Shown: piece after piece, positions 8,921 to 17,252 of the stretch
Position numbering within the stretch: the first letter of the stretch is position 1
Layout: every line of letters begins with the position of its first letter
NCBI GenBank assembly: GCA_039908095.1
Contig: JAMOBJ010000025.1
Location: forward strand, 1-53,942
Direction of reading: 5' to 3'
DNA length: 53,942 nucleotides
Source of the DNA: Nitrospirae bacterium YQR-1
Lineage (GTDB): Bacteria; Nitrospirota; Thermodesulfovibrionia; Thermodesulfovibrionales; Magnetobacteriaceae
Position numbers and translations under genes: made by a program
Notes under the pieces: generated by a model
Seen by the model: the letters and a program-made list of their open reading frames with translations, nothing else
Told to the model about the DNA's origin: nothing
The model's database searches: none

Positions 8921-10060
8921 TCATTTCCCAAACGGACATACAGGATATTTACACTCCGGGCAGCTCAGGCAAAACCCGCCGTGTGCCATCTCAGCTAAAG
9001 CACGCCTGTCTATAATCTCTCCGGAAAGTACCCTCGGTAAAAGGAGATCAAACACTGTTGTTTTGTTATACATCCCGCAGGCCGGCATACACATTACCGG
9101 GATGTCGGCGCCTCCCAAATTGCCATACTTATCGCCCCCGACATATGCTATTAAGAACATTGCCCCCGGCAGCACAGACGTTCCGTAGTTGTACAGATTA
9201 ACTGGGAGGTTTTTTACCGCTATCGGTGTGATGTCATCGGGATCAACCGACATCCCGCCGGTTGTTATCAGCAAATCAGCGCCGGCATTCAGTAAATACA
9301 TGAGTTTGCCGTAAATATAGTCAACATCATCGGGAGCATATATATGCTCCATTATTGTACCTCCGAAGGCGGCTAATTTGCGTTGTATTACCGGCAGGAA
9401 AGCATCCTTTATCCGGCCATAAAACACCTCGTTACCCGTAATAACAACACCGGCACGCGGTTTTCTAATCTCTCTTATTTTAAGTACCGCCCCGCTTTCG
9501 GCGCTCTTTGCCGCAGCCACTGCCTGCTCAACCAGACTGCGTTTTATAACAAGTGGTATCGCTCTGACGCCACCCAGTTTGACGCCCGTTGTGACTACTG
9601 TATTGGTGTGCAATGTAGCACACATCACATCTTCAGCCATATTAAAACTTGTGAGGGCGGCTTTATCAATTATTACAAGGCCGTCCCTGCCTGCTATAAA
9701 ATCAATCTTGCCCTCTTTGGGCTCTCCTGATGGATAAACGCCTGTTTCCTTTGAGTTTCCTATAAGCGCATTTGCCAGTGTGTGTGCGGCGTCGTCCTCG
9801 TGAAGTTCATCATCACCTATTTGCAACAGATAGATGTTGTCCTTGCCAAGCCTCTGTAAATGCTCTATGTCTGCCTTAGTTATTACGTGGCCTTTTTTAA
9901 ATGCCCTTCCTTTAAACTCCCCCGGCCTTATTTCCGTTATGTCATGAGCTAATATGCAACCTTCCGACATGTGCACGGGAAGTGTGGCAAAACCCTTTTT
10001 GTTTTTCTTTGAGTTTATGTTATCTGATTCACACATTGTTGATTCACTCGCTATACTCAC
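8921..10060 (-). CDS. Molybdopterin-binding protein (MoeA/MoCF-like) with C-terminal Cys cluster
   Basis: A 379-residue protein. The N-terminal part (SEGCILAHDITEI near 33, then FKGRAFKKGHVIT) resembles the MoeA N-terminal domain. Residues about 180-330 form a MoCF/MogA-type molybdopterin-binding fold with GVVITGNEV and the TTGGMSVDPDD motif. The C terminus carries a cysteine cluster (GFCLSCPECKYPVC) that could bind a metal. It resembles stand-alone MoeA/CinA-like proteins of anaerobes rather than classical MoeA. It is the first gene of the operon with moaA. The start chosen is ATG 10060; a second ATG at codon 9 is possible. Role in Mo insertion or MPT adenylylation is inferred from fold and context. 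Confidence 0.78.
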   Translation of the reverse strand: MSIASESTMCESDNINSKKNKKGFATLPVHMSEGCILAHDITEIRPGEFKGRAFKKGHVITKADIEHLQRLGKDNIYLLQIGDDELHEDDAAHTLANALIGNSKETGVYPSGEPKEGKIDFIAGRDGLVIIDKAALTSFNMAEDVMCATLHTNTVVTTGVKLGGVRAIPLVIKRSLVEQAVAAAKSAESGAVLKIREIRKPRAGVVITGNEVFYGRIKDAFLPVIQRKLAAFGGTIMEHIYAPDDVDYIYGKLMYLLNAGADLLITTGGMSVDPDDITPIAVKNLPVNLYNYGTSVLPGAMFLIAYVGGDKYGNLGGADIPVMCMPACGMYNKTTVFDLLLPRVLSGEIIDRRALAEMAHGGFCLSCPECKYPVCPFGK

Positions 10061-10130
10061 TTACATTAACATATTACAAAGGTATTTTTGTTACATGTGA
10101 GCTGGAGAATTTTTTTAATCATTATATCTA

Positions 10131-10250
10131 ATACCAAGTTGCAGTTGGAAGTATAAGAATTGGCTGCTCTCCGGGCATCCTCGCGCAGCGGCAGGGCAGT
10201 GCTACCCCCTACAGTTTGATAGAAACAGCATAGACAAATAAACTTGGTAT
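10131..10250. repeat. A-family repeat, 120 bp, both ends intact
   Basis: Starts ATACCAAGTTGCAGTT and ends AACTTGGTAT, but the interior differs from the GC-rich long form. It occupies most of the gap between the MoCF-type gene and the Uma2-family gene. The rest of that gap holds a minus-strand TATAAT at 10121-10126 that may belong to the molybdenum operon promoter. Confidence 0.65.
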
Positions 10251-10311
10251 AAACGCTTGTGTTGTGGCGTTGGGATATCCGGAACTCTACCTTTAGACGG
10301 TAGAAAGGGAG

Positions 10312-10830
10312 TTACTCAAAAACATCAGTAATGTTGACTTGAAGGCCTTCAATGACTTTAGATATAACAAATCCTTCAATAGCCGCAAAGGAGTGTAATT
10401 TATACTTATCACCAATGATGGTTAATACCTCTATAGTCTGTGGCTCCGGCATAACTATCCAGTACTCAGGCACCCTGTAGTTCTCATATATCACCTTTTT
10501 AACTACCGTATCCATCTCATAACTGCCTGAAGATATTATCTCACAAACCATATCCGGTACGCCTCTTATCCAATCCTTAGCAATACTCAGGTTTTCCTTT
10601 TTTATAAACAGTATATCAGGTTGAAGCCTGTTAATCCCTTCTTCAAAGATTATGTCAAGCGGAGAAAAAAACAATTTCCCCAATTTATTTTTTCTGATAT
10701 GTTGGTTTAGTATATTATACAAATTAGCCGCTATATCCTGATGTTTAAAAAATGGACTAGGTCCCATTATTTCCTCTCCATTAATAATTTCAGTTAAGTC
10801 TAAATCTGTAAATATAGTTTCCGTAAGCAT
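10312..10830 (-). CDS. Uma2 family protein (DUF820, PD-(D/E)XK nuclease-like)
   Basis: A 172-residue single-domain protein. It has the core motifs of the Uma2/DUF820 family: an N-terminal helix-turn segment (SPFFKHQDIAANLYNIL), RLQPDILFI with the catalytic-type Asp, CEIISSGS with Glu, and KKVIYENYRVPEYWIV. The fold is a restriction-endonuclease-like PD-(D/E)XK nuclease, and its biological role is poorly understood. These genes are abundant in cyanobacteria and in Nitrospirota-like genomes, often as mobile paralogues. Its promoter lies directly before the ATG, suggesting a leaderless, stand-alone transcript. Confidence 0.85.
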   Translation of the reverse strand: MLTETIFTDLDLTEIINGEEIMGPSPFFKHQDIAANLYNILNQHIRKNKLGKLFFSPLDIIFEEGINRLQPDILFIKKENLSIAKDWIRGVPDMVCEIISSGSYEMDTVVKKVIYENYRVPEYWIVMPEPQTIEVLTIIGDKYKLHSFAAIEGFVISKVIEGLQVNITDVFE

Positions 10831-10835
10831 GTTTT

Positions 10836-10865
10836 ATCTTAGCGTCAAACTAACGGTTTTGTCAA
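10836..10865 (-). promoter_or_regulatory. Promoter giving a leaderless transcript of the Uma2-family gene
   Basis: On the minus strand TTGACA (10865-10860), an 18-bp spacer and TAAGAT (10841-10836) are followed by only 5 nt before the ATG. There is no Shine-Dalgarno, so transcription should start at or next to the start codon. Confidence 0.6.
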
Positions 10866-11011
10866 TTATAGTATAGTGGATTCCAAAAGTGAGACAATCA
10901 GTTAAAATAGAGCTGGTTGTAATCATTGTTTTTCGTATGATTGTGTAAAAACTGATAAAGACATCTGATTAGCCTATGTGGTGAAAATACCCCAACCCAC
11001 TGCTGAGGGGT

Positions 11012-12112
11012 TTAAACAACCGGCTTTTTAAATCCGACGGAGTCCAGCATGCGTTTGATTTTATTTTTTCTTAAGCTCTCTGCTACTAATATTGCCTCTA
11101 TATCCCCAAAATCTCCGCCGATAAAATCATTGATGTCATGCAGGGGAAGCCCGTTAAATGAGTTAGCTTTAACTGAGATGTCTATGAAAAACTTAACATC
11201 CATACCTTTTTTTCTGCACTTTTGGAGATACATCACGCCCTCGGGGCAGGCTCCAAATATAGCAATAGTCTTAGCAAACCTCAGAACAAGAAACCGTTGA
11301 ATAAACTCGGCAGTGTTTATGATTTTAAACTTCAGGGCATATACCAAATTGGCCGCCTTACCGATTAAGCGGTTAAAACGTATGATATCTATATAATTAA
11401 ATTCTATAAATATCTTAAAATGCTCAAAAGCCGGCAGATGCTTCCAGTATGTTTTGGAAAAGACATAGGAATTCATTTTAAACCGTACATTTTCTTTGGA
11501 CTTTGTAAAATCAAAGCGGCGATAAGTAGCAAGCAAGGCGTCAATTTTGTAAAACCTGTAGTGCAGGGCGGATTTCAGAAGAAAATCCCAGTCCATGTTA
11601 TAGTGGTTTGCGGTATTAAACGGCCCCACAGTGTCAAGCACCTCTCTCAGAAAGAAATATCCTCCCGGGTTATGGCAAAATGCGTTAAATTTCCACCATC
11701 TGAGCATTGTACTAAAATCAACCGAGGGGGTGTTAATCCAAAATGTTCCGTTTTCATTAAGTACCCGTACATTTCCAACGACAAACTTCTCACCCCTGAG
11801 AAAATATGGCACTACGGAGTTAAACGCTTCCGGCTCGAAATAATCATCGCTGTTTAAGTAAACGATAATGTCTCCTTTGGACATAGCAAACCCTTTGTTC
11901 ATTGCATCAGATTGCCCATTGTCGGGCTCTGAAATCCACCTCAGGTGTGGGTAGTTGTTGAGCACTTCTGTTGTCCCATCCGTTGAACCGCCATCTGCCA
12001 CTATATGTTCAAAATTTGGATACCCCTGCCGAAGTACGCTCTCTATGGCGTCCCTTATATATGCAGCGCTGTTTAAAGAAGGTGTTATAACTGATATAAG
12101 CGGAGTGTTCAC
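11012..12112 (-). CDS. Family 2 glycosyltransferase with C-terminal extension
   Basis: Residues 1-230 are a GT-A fold GT2 enzyme: SVITPSLNSAAYIRDAIESV, the nucleotide-sugar motif VADGGSTDGT near 39, and the metal-binding LNSDDYF near 91. The C-terminal 80 residues (AIFGACPEGVMYLQ, then DIEAILVAES) read like a small Rossmann-type domain, as in nucleotide-sugar or methyltransferase-like tails. The enzyme probably acts in exopolysaccharide or LPS assembly at the inner face of the membrane. The start is GTG without a clear Shine-Dalgarno. It follows cysteine synthase by 91 bp on the same strand, with no evident functional link. Confidence 0.85.
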   Translation of the reverse strand: MNTPLISVITPSLNSAAYIRDAIESVLRQGYPNFEHIVADGGSTDGTTEVLNNYPHLRWISEPDNGQSDAMNKGFAMSKGDIIVYLNSDDYFEPEAFNSVVPYFLRGEKFVVGNVRVLNENGTFWINTPSVDFSTMLRWWKFNAFCHNPGGYFFLREVLDTVGPFNTANHYNMDWDFLLKSALHYRFYKIDALLATYRRFDFTKSKENVRFKMNSYVFSKTYWKHLPAFEHFKIFIEFNYIDIIRFNRLIGKAANLVYALKFKIINTAEFIQRFLVLRFAKTIAIFGACPEGVMYLQKCRKKGMDVKFFIDISVKANSFNGLPLHDINDFIGGDFGDIEAILVAESLRKNKIKRMLDSVGFKKPVV

Positions 12113-12203
12113 CGGTGGTTGTCCATTATTTGGACAGGTGAAAACATTGCTGTGCCCTTAGGTAACAAACTTATTGTAGCAATGTGCATAATTTTATAGT
12201 TAT

Positions 12204-13145
12204 TTAGGGCGGGCAATCTGCGCATATGGACTTAAACAGTGTGGTGCTCAGGTATCTATCTCCTCTGTCAGGCAATATCACTACAATTACGCCGTCGCTC
12301 ATGCCCTCTGCGACTGTTACGGCTGCTGCGACCGCCGCCCCGCTGCTCATACCTACAAACAGCCCCTCCTTTACCGCCAGGGTACGCGCCATTGTAAAGG
12401 CAACCTCATCCTCTACATTTATCTTGTCATCCAGTTTTGACAGATCCAGTATTCCTGGCACTATGGACTCCGCCATGTTTTTGAGTCCCTGAATTTTATG
12501 TCCCAGCAGAGGTTCCACCCCGATTATCCGAATCGAGGAGTCATACTCTCTAAGCCTCCTGCCCGTACCCATGAGCGTTCCGGTAGTTCCCATGCCGGCC
12601 ACAAAGGCACTTACCTCCCCTCTGGTTTGCTCATACACCTCCACCCCGGTTGTTTCGTAGTGTGCCCTGATGTTGGCAGGGTTGTTAAACTGATCCGGCA
12701 TAAAGTAGCATTGTCTGTTGTCATCATATATCCTGTGTGCCATGCGGATGGCACCGTCTGTGCCTTCACTGCCGGGACTTAGAATCAGCTCCGCCCCAAA
12801 CGCCTCCAGAGTCATCCGTCTTTCCATGCTTACACACTCAGGCATGACAAGCTTCACCCTGTAGCCCCTCGTTGCCCCTACCATGGCTAACCCTATACCG
12901 GTGTTACCACTTGTGGGTTCAAGGATTATTTTGTCTTTTGTCAGCACCCCCCGGTTCTCCGCATCTTTTACCATATACCACGCTATCCGGTCCTTAACGG
13001 AGCCGCCCGGGTTGTTGCCCTCCAGTTTGGCCATGATTTTTACTTTACGGTTGGAGGTTACGTTTTTAAGGGATATAAGCGGAGTATTGCCTATTGCGCT
13101 TATAACACCGTCTGAGACTGTCTCTATCATTTTTCCCGGCTCCAT
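12204..13145 (-). CDS. Cysteine synthase (O-acetylserine sulfhydrylase family)
   Basis: PLP-dependent beta-family enzyme of 313 residues that makes cysteine from O-acetylserine and sulfide. The PLP lysine is in NNPGGSVKDRIA (near residue 51), the phosphate loop in EPTSGNTGIGLA, and the C-terminal SSGAAVAAA binds the cofactor ring. Length and ending fit CysK/CysM; I cannot decide between the two from motifs alone. ATG 13145 is preceded by little Shine-Dalgarno signal; the in-frame ATG at codon 6 is an alternative. It lies downstream of the Cys-rich small genes, consistent with sulfur metabolism, but 163 bp separate them. Confidence 0.9.
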   Translation of the reverse strand: MEPGKMIETVSDGVISAIGNTPLISLKNVTSNRKVKIMAKLEGNNPGGSVKDRIAWYMVKDAENRGVLTKDKIILEPTSGNTGIGLAMVGATRGYRVKLVMPECVSMERRMTLEAFGAELILSPGSEGTDGAIRMAHRIYDDNRQCYFMPDQFNNPANIRAHYETTGVEVYEQTRGEVSAFVAGMGTTGTLMGTGRRLREYDSSIRIIGVEPLLGHKIQGLKNMAESIVPGILDLSKLDDKINVEDEVAFTMARTLAVKEGLFVGMSSGAAVAAAVTVAEGMSDGVIVVILPDRGDRYLSTTLFKSICADCPP

Positions 13146-13308
13146 TGGGCTCTCTTATCTATTTCCGGCTCAGAGCCGAAAGCCGGCTTCTTTGAATATT
13201 AACATAAAGGCTCTCCACCTGCTCCTGAGTTTAAAACACAATGCTATTATAGCATTTACAACATCAGCATTTCAAAGCTCAGAAGTCTATCAGGCAGGGA
13301 ATGCTTAA

Positions 13309-13443
13309 CTAGTGTGCACCGTGAATAAGAGGCGGCAGGCAGCGCACACAGACAACCTTCTTCTGCCCCTCATGATAACAGTCAAAATACACTCTCTGTG
13401 TGTCCTGGGTCCCGCATACGAAACATTTTAATTCCATTGTCAT
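13309..13443 (-). CDS. Small Cys-rich zinc-ribbon-like protein (44 aa)
   Basis: A 44-codon gene reading MTMELKCFVCGTQDT at the start, with CFVC, a middle FDCYH and a later VCVRC pair. Two CxxC knuckles about 24 residues apart suggest a zinc ribbon or a small redox protein. The Shine-Dalgarno AAGGAG lies 5-6 nt before the ATG and overlaps the end of the DUF1858 gene, so translation is probably coupled. I do not recognise a named family. The good ribosome site, conserved-looking cysteines and operon position make it a credible gene despite its size. Confidence 0.7.
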   Translation of the reverse strand: MTMELKCFVCGTQDTQRVYFDCYHEGQKKVVCVRCLPPLIHGAH

Positions 13444-13449
13444 AGCTCC

Positions 13450-13647
13450 TTATAATGAGTTTATTTCATCCACTATCTTCTGGGGATCCAGATTGTGCAT
13501 CATAGCGCCGAAAGATATTGATTCCACGTTAATCCCCTGGCATGTGAAGCAACCGTTACCAAAGTGTTTTTCTATCACATCCCTTGCCCCCGGTACATCC
13601 TTTATAACCTGCCCAATCAAAGAGTCTTTCGTTATTTTCTCAGCCAT
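13450..13647 (-). CDS. DUF1858 domain protein
   Basis: A 65-residue protein composed of one DUF1858 domain: KDSLIGQVIKDVPGARDVIE, then HFGNGCFTCQG with the conserved CxxC, and a C-terminal helix. DUF1858 proteins are small, often linked to hybrid-cluster, disulfide-redox or iron-sulfur functions, with no settled activity. I chose the ATG at 13647 because AGGAGG stands 6 nt before it; the longer frame to 13671 would place the ribosome site inside the gene. It is followed at once by the 44-residue CxxC protein. Confidence 0.85.
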   Translation of the reverse strand: MAEKITKDSLIGQVIKDVPGARDVIEKHFGNGCFTCQGINVESISFGAMMHNLDPQKIVDEINSL

Positions 13648-13789
13648 AGCCACCCTCCTAAAGGTTATCACAGTTTTTATATCTATATTTTAATAAATCT
13701 GTCAGTACATACATATGAGCTGTATCATACTATGAAGGTTTTTGTCTTTTTGTAAAAGTGGTCTTGACAAAGGGGGGGCGCTATGCAGC

Positions 13790-14557
13790 TTATGAATTAT
13801 TATAAAGGCTGTTTGCAATAGCGCCAAACTCATGCACTGAGAGAGTTTCCGGCCTTGCCTTTTCATTAATTTTTAATTCTGAAAGGACGTCTCTTATAGA
13901 GGGAAACGGTGCTTTTAGACTGTTTAAAATGGTTTTTCTCCTTTTAGAAAAAGCAGTTTTTACAGTTTTATAAAATATTGTTTCATCATGTAACTTTATT
14001 GCCGGCTCCTTTAGCATATCAATCACAATAAAGGCGGAATCAACCGCAGGTACAGGCCTGAAAGCGCTTGCCGCAATGGTAAACATAACCCTCGGCAGGG
14101 AAATGTACTGGAGCACCACAGAGAGTGCGCCGTAGGTTTTACTTCCCGGAGGGGCTGCTATACGCTGTGCGACCTCCTTTTGCATCGTAAAGGCCATTGA
14201 AAGCAGTTTCGGCCTTTCCGTAACAAGTCTGAAAATCAAAGGTGTCGTTATATAGTAAGGGATATTACCGGCAGCCTTAAAATTTGCAATGCGACAATAG
14301 TCAAAAGTCATGGCATCCCCGTGGACTAATTCAATATTACTCTGAGTTGAAAACCGTTCCCTTAGTCTTTCATAAAGATGGCGGTCAAGCTCGATGGCAA
14401 TGACATTACCGGCTTGTTCGATGAGTTTGGCTGTCAGGGAGCCGGTTCCCGGGCCTATCTCTACAACCATGTCATCAGTTGTAATGCCTGATGCGGAAAC
14501 AATATTTGACAAAATCGCCTCATCATAGAGAAAATGCTGGCCTAGTTTTTTTCCCAT
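13790..14557 (-). CDS. rsmA: 16S rRNA (adenine1518/1519-N6) dimethyltransferase
   Basis: KsgA/RsmA dimethylates two adjacent adenines in helix 45 of 16S rRNA during small-subunit maturation. GKKLGQHFLYDEAI at the N terminus, the SAM-binding VEIGPGTGSLT, the acidic IAIELDRHL, and the catalytic GNIPYYITTPLIF are all present. Length (255 residues) fits. I start at ATG 14557, with GGTGG a few bases upstream, rather than the GTG at 14566 whose spacing from AAGGGG is too short. Confidence 0.93.
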   Translation of the reverse strand: MGKKLGQHFLYDEAILSNIVSASGITTDDMVVEIGPGTGSLTAKLIEQAGNVIAIELDRHLYERLRERFSTQSNIELVHGDAMTFDYCRIANFKAAGNIPYYITTPLIFRLVTERPKLLSMAFTMQKEVAQRIAAPPGSKTYGALSVVLQYISLPRVMFTIAASAFRPVPAVDSAFIVIDMLKEPAIKLHDETIFYKTVKTAFSKRRKTILNSLKAPFPSIRDVLSELKINEKARPETLSVHEFGAIANSLYNNS

Positions 14558-14714
14558 ATGCTCCACCCCTTCAGAACAATAATGCCAAATAAAATATTTT
14601 TAAGATGCCATGTCAATTATATTTCTTTTTACTGATTTTATACAAATAAGATACTGTTGAGGAAAACATTCTGAAATTAAAAAATTTCCCCCCCAATGAT
14701 TATGTAGCTCAATG

Positions 14715-14731
14715 TTCTATATCGGATTTCG
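14715..14731 (+). repeat. 17-bp repeated sequence (copy 2)
   Basis: Identical to 2947-2963. Here it sits inside an inverted pair of runs: ATTTCCCCCC at about 14684 and GGGGGGAAAT at about 14731. These could form a stem upstream of the coiled-coil gene promoter. Confidence 0.35.
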
Positions 14732-14770
14732 GGGGGAAATATCTGATAGCATTTTTCTAAATAATTTTGA

Positions 14771-14776
14771 TATAAT
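14771..14776 (+). promoter_or_regulatory. -10 box for leaderless coiled-coil gene
   Basis: A perfect TATAAT ends 6 nt before ATG 14783, which has no Shine-Dalgarno. No clear -35 is seen at 17-18 bp upstream. The spacing places the transcription start at the start codon. Confidence 0.45.
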
Positions 14777-14782
14777 GTATCT

Positions 14783-15703
14783 ATGTCTGTAACAATGATA
14801 CCGGAGATATTAACTGAAAATCTTGGACAGGAGGCTTCTGAAGCTCTTGCGGGGCTTATCAACGAAGTAAATATTGAAGCACGTAAGGATGCTCTGGCTT
14901 TAGCGGAGGAGCGCCTTGAAAGAAGACTTACCGTTGAGATTGGAAAAGTTAGAGAAGATATGGCACGTTTTGAGGGCAGGCAAAACGAGGCTTTGTTAAA
15001 ATTAGAGGGTAGGCAAAACGAGGCTTTGTTAAAATTAGAGGGCAGGCAAAACGAGGCTTTGTTAAAATTAGAGAGCAGCCAAAACGAGGCGATAGCAAAG
15101 TTAAGAGAAGACATGGCACGTTTTGAGAGCAGGCAAAACGAGGCTATCGCAAAATTAAGAGAAGACATGGCACGTTTTGAGGGCAGGCAAAGCGAGGCTT
15201 TGTTAAAATTGGAGAGCAAGCAAAATGAGGCTTTGTTAAAATTAGAGAGCAGACAAAACGAGGCTTTATTAAGGTTAGAGCATAAGCAAAATGAGGCTAT
15301 AAGTAAAGTCAGAGAAGAAGTGGCACTTTTGGAAGGCAGGCTTCTCGATGCTATAACAAAGTTAGAGAGCAGACAAAACGAGGCTTTATTAAAGTTAGAG
15401 CATAAGCAAAATGAGGCTATAAGTAAAGTCAGAGAAGAGGTGGCACTTTTGGAAGGCAGGCTTCTCGATGCTATGACAAAGTTAGAGAGCAGCCAAAGCG
15501 AGGCAATGCTAAAATTAGAGAGCAGGCAAAACGATGCTTTATTAAAGTTAGAGAGCAGACAAAGCGAGGCAATGACAAGGTTGGAGGGAAATCTGCGTTT
15601 AGACATTGAAAAATCCGGCAGGGAAAATATTAAATGGATGTTTTTATTTTGGATCGGCCAGCTTGCTGCAATCGCCGCTATCTTTAAATTCCTGATTAAG
15701 TAA
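14783..15703 (+). CDS. Membrane-anchored undecad-repeat coiled-coil protein (DUF1640/CCDC90-like)
   Basis: A 306-residue protein with three parts. Residues 1-55 are a mixed N-terminal region (MIPEILTENLGQEASEAL). Residues about 56-270 are a long coiled coil made mostly of 11-residue units such as LESRQNEALLK. The end is a single hydrophobic helix (MFLFWIGQLAAIAAIFKF). N- and C-terminal regions resemble DUF1640-type proteins, which carry a C-terminal anchor after a coiled coil. The 11-residue period suggests a right-handed or undecad coiled coil. The repeats are almost identical in DNA, including a 120-bp tandem duplication (15242-15361 and 15362-15481), so length is probably variable between strains. 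Function is unknown; it may be a structural tether. Confidence 0.75.
   Translation: MSVTMIPEILTENLGQEASEALAGLINEVNIEARKDALALAEERLERRLTVEIGKVREDMARFEGRQNEALLKLEGRQNEALLKLEGRQNEALLKLESSQNEAIAKLREDMARFESRQNEAIAKLREDMARFEGRQSEALLKLESKQNEALLKLESRQNEALLRLEHKQNEAISKVREEVALLEGRLLDAITKLESRQNEALLKLEHKQNEAISKVREEVALLEGRLLDAMTKLESSQSEAMLKLESRQNDALLKLESRQSEAMTRLEGNLRLDIEKSGRENIKWMFLFWIGQLAAIAAIFKFLIK
14970..15590 (+). repeat. 33-bp tandem repeats inside coiled-coil gene
   Basis: Many near-identical 33-bp units (core AGGCAAAACGAGGCTTTGTT) encode 11-residue steps, interrupted by variant units encoding REDMARFE or REEVALLEGRLLDA. The last part contains an exact-period 120-bp tandem duplication. There are no spacers between units, so this is a coding minisatellite and not a CRISPR array. 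Confidence 0.85.
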
Positions 15704-15749
15704 GCATTTCTTATTTGGTGCTATAAATCATATTACTCAGTTTGCAATT

Positions 15750-15837
15750 ATACCAGGTTGCATTCATCCGATTAGCTTTGTTGGCTTCGTTGAAAACTCC
15801 CAGCCGCCTCGTTACTCGTTTGACTGCAACTTGGTAT
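15750..15837. repeat. A-family repeat, 88 bp
   Basis: Begins ATACCAGGTTGCA and ends TGACTGCAACTTGGTAT. The interior has GCTTTGTTGGCTTCGTTG and CCAGCCGCCTCGTTACTCG, i.e. the long-form blocks in the opposite orientation to the copy at 20630. Confidence 0.7.
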
Positions 15838-15914
15838 AAAAGCAATCCCCCTCAAAAAACCGGAAGTGATTAATCGCAGTGATTTAATATAAAATCAATA
15901 TGTAGTTTTACTTT

Positions 15915-17183
15915 ATGAAAGAAAGAAGAGCGAATCTGCAAAACTCCTTTTTTGACGGAGTCTTTTTTGCCCTTATGACGGGTTTTACACAGGATTTCTT
16001 TGTGCCATTTCTGCTTAACATGGGCGGCGGCACACGCCATGCAGGGTTGATATTTGCCATCCCTAACCTTGCAGCTTCCATTTTACAGGTTAAAGGGGCG
16101 GACCTTGTTGAAAAATTAAAATCCAGAAAACTTGCTATTACCATTTTTGTCTCTCTACAGTGTGTAACATTGGCTCTTATCGCTTATTTTTCCTTTACGC
16201 CTGGGGTTTCTATATGGGTTTTCATAGTGACGGTTACAGTCTTTACCGGTTTTGGCTCTCTTTCACTTCCTCCATTAGGAAGTCTTGTAACTGAATTTGT
16301 ACCAAAACGGCGGTGGGGAAAGTATTTTGGATGGCGAAACAGAATTATGGGTCTCATTACAGTAGGAGCAGCCTTTTTAGCCGGTTACATACTAAAATTA
16401 TGTAAACCCATTGAACTGATTCTGGGTTTTTTCATTATCTTCGTTTCCGCTCTGCTCTTTAGGCTCATCTCCCTCTTTTTTCTTGTTAAGCTCAAAGAAC
16501 CGCCCTTTCACGCAGAAAAGGAACACTATTTTTCCTTTAAGGATTTTCTTAAAACCGGTGGAAATTTTAAGAAATTTGTTTTTTTTACCGCTTCCATGAG
16601 CTTTTCCATTCACATGGCAGCCCCCTATTTTGCTGTTTTAATGATAAGGGATTTTAACTTCAGTTACCTTCTTTATACGGCAATAATCAGCACCGGCAAT
16701 CTCGCTATATTTTTTATGACTAAACGCTGGGGGCAGGTTGCAGACTCTGTCGGCAATGTAAAAATTATGAAATTAACCTCACGCCTTATCGCCTTTGTGC
16801 CCCTGTTCTGGATATTTAACCACAACCCTGTGTTTCTCTTTGCCGTACAGCTCTTTGCCGGTACCCTCTACGGAGGATATCTCCTTGCTACAACAAACTA
16901 CGTCTATGACCTGTCCTCCTCCCAAAACCGCTCACGCTCTATCGCTTACTTTAACGCTTTTAACGGTATTTCTATATGCGCAGGAGCCCTGCTTAGCAGC
17001 TTTTTGGTTAACTACCTGCCCCCTGTCTTTGGTTTTAAAATTCTCACTCTGCTTTTGCTCTCATCCCTTATGAGAATTACCGTCACATTTTTTATCCCTT
17101 TTAAAATTGAAGAGGTTCGGGCGGTTAAGAATGTAAATAGTTTCAAACTTTTCTTTTGCATACTGTCAGGTAAAAAAACATAG
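15915..17183 (+). CDS. MFS transporter
   Basis: A 422-residue polytopic protein with about 11-12 helices and MFS-like internal symmetry. The N-terminal segment reads FFALMTGFTQDFFVPFLLNM and a loop near 120-140 reads TEFVPKRRWGKYFGWRN, resembling the loop 2-3/4-5 region of this superfamily. It does not match a family I can name, so the substrate is unknown. It sits 69 bp before the glycosyltransferase operon on the same strand. An export role for envelope material is possible but unproven. No Shine-Dalgarno precedes ATG 15915. Confidence 0.72.
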   Translation: MKERRANLQNSFFDGVFFALMTGFTQDFFVPFLLNMGGGTRHAGLIFAIPNLAASILQVKGADLVEKLKSRKLAITIFVSLQCVTLALIAYFSFTPGVSIWVFIVTVTVFTGFGSLSLPPLGSLVTEFVPKRRWGKYFGWRNRIMGLITVGAAFLAGYILKLCKPIELILGFFIIFVSALLFRLISLFFLVKLKEPPFHAEKEHYFSFKDFLKTGGNFKKFVFFTASMSFSIHMAAPYFAVLMIRDFNFSYLLYTAIISTGNLAIFFMTKRWGQVADSVGNVKIMKLTSRLIAFVPLFWIFNHNPVFLFAVQLFAGTLYGGYLLATTNYVYDLSSSQNRSRSIAYFNAFNGISICAGALLSSFLVNYLPPVFGFKILTLLLLSSLMRITVTFFIPFKIEEVRAVKNVNSFKLFFCILSGKKT

Positions 17184-17252
17184 CCCTGCACGGTTTTAAC
17201 GAAAAGACCGCTTCCTTTCATTATTCAAAAATGATATACTAACAGCCGTACC

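Noticed and set aside
14970..15590. Possible CRISPR array (regular 33-bp repeats)
   Set aside because: Units are directly adjacent with no unique spacers, they are in frame within a gene, and no cas genes are present.
14677..15606. 309-codon open frame on the minus strand, Ser/Leu-rich
   Set aside because: It is the mirror of the 33-bp coding repeats at 14783-15703: one stop-free unit repeated many times keeps the opposite strand open. It has no ribosome site, while the plus-strand product has a sensible coiled coil and membrane anchor.
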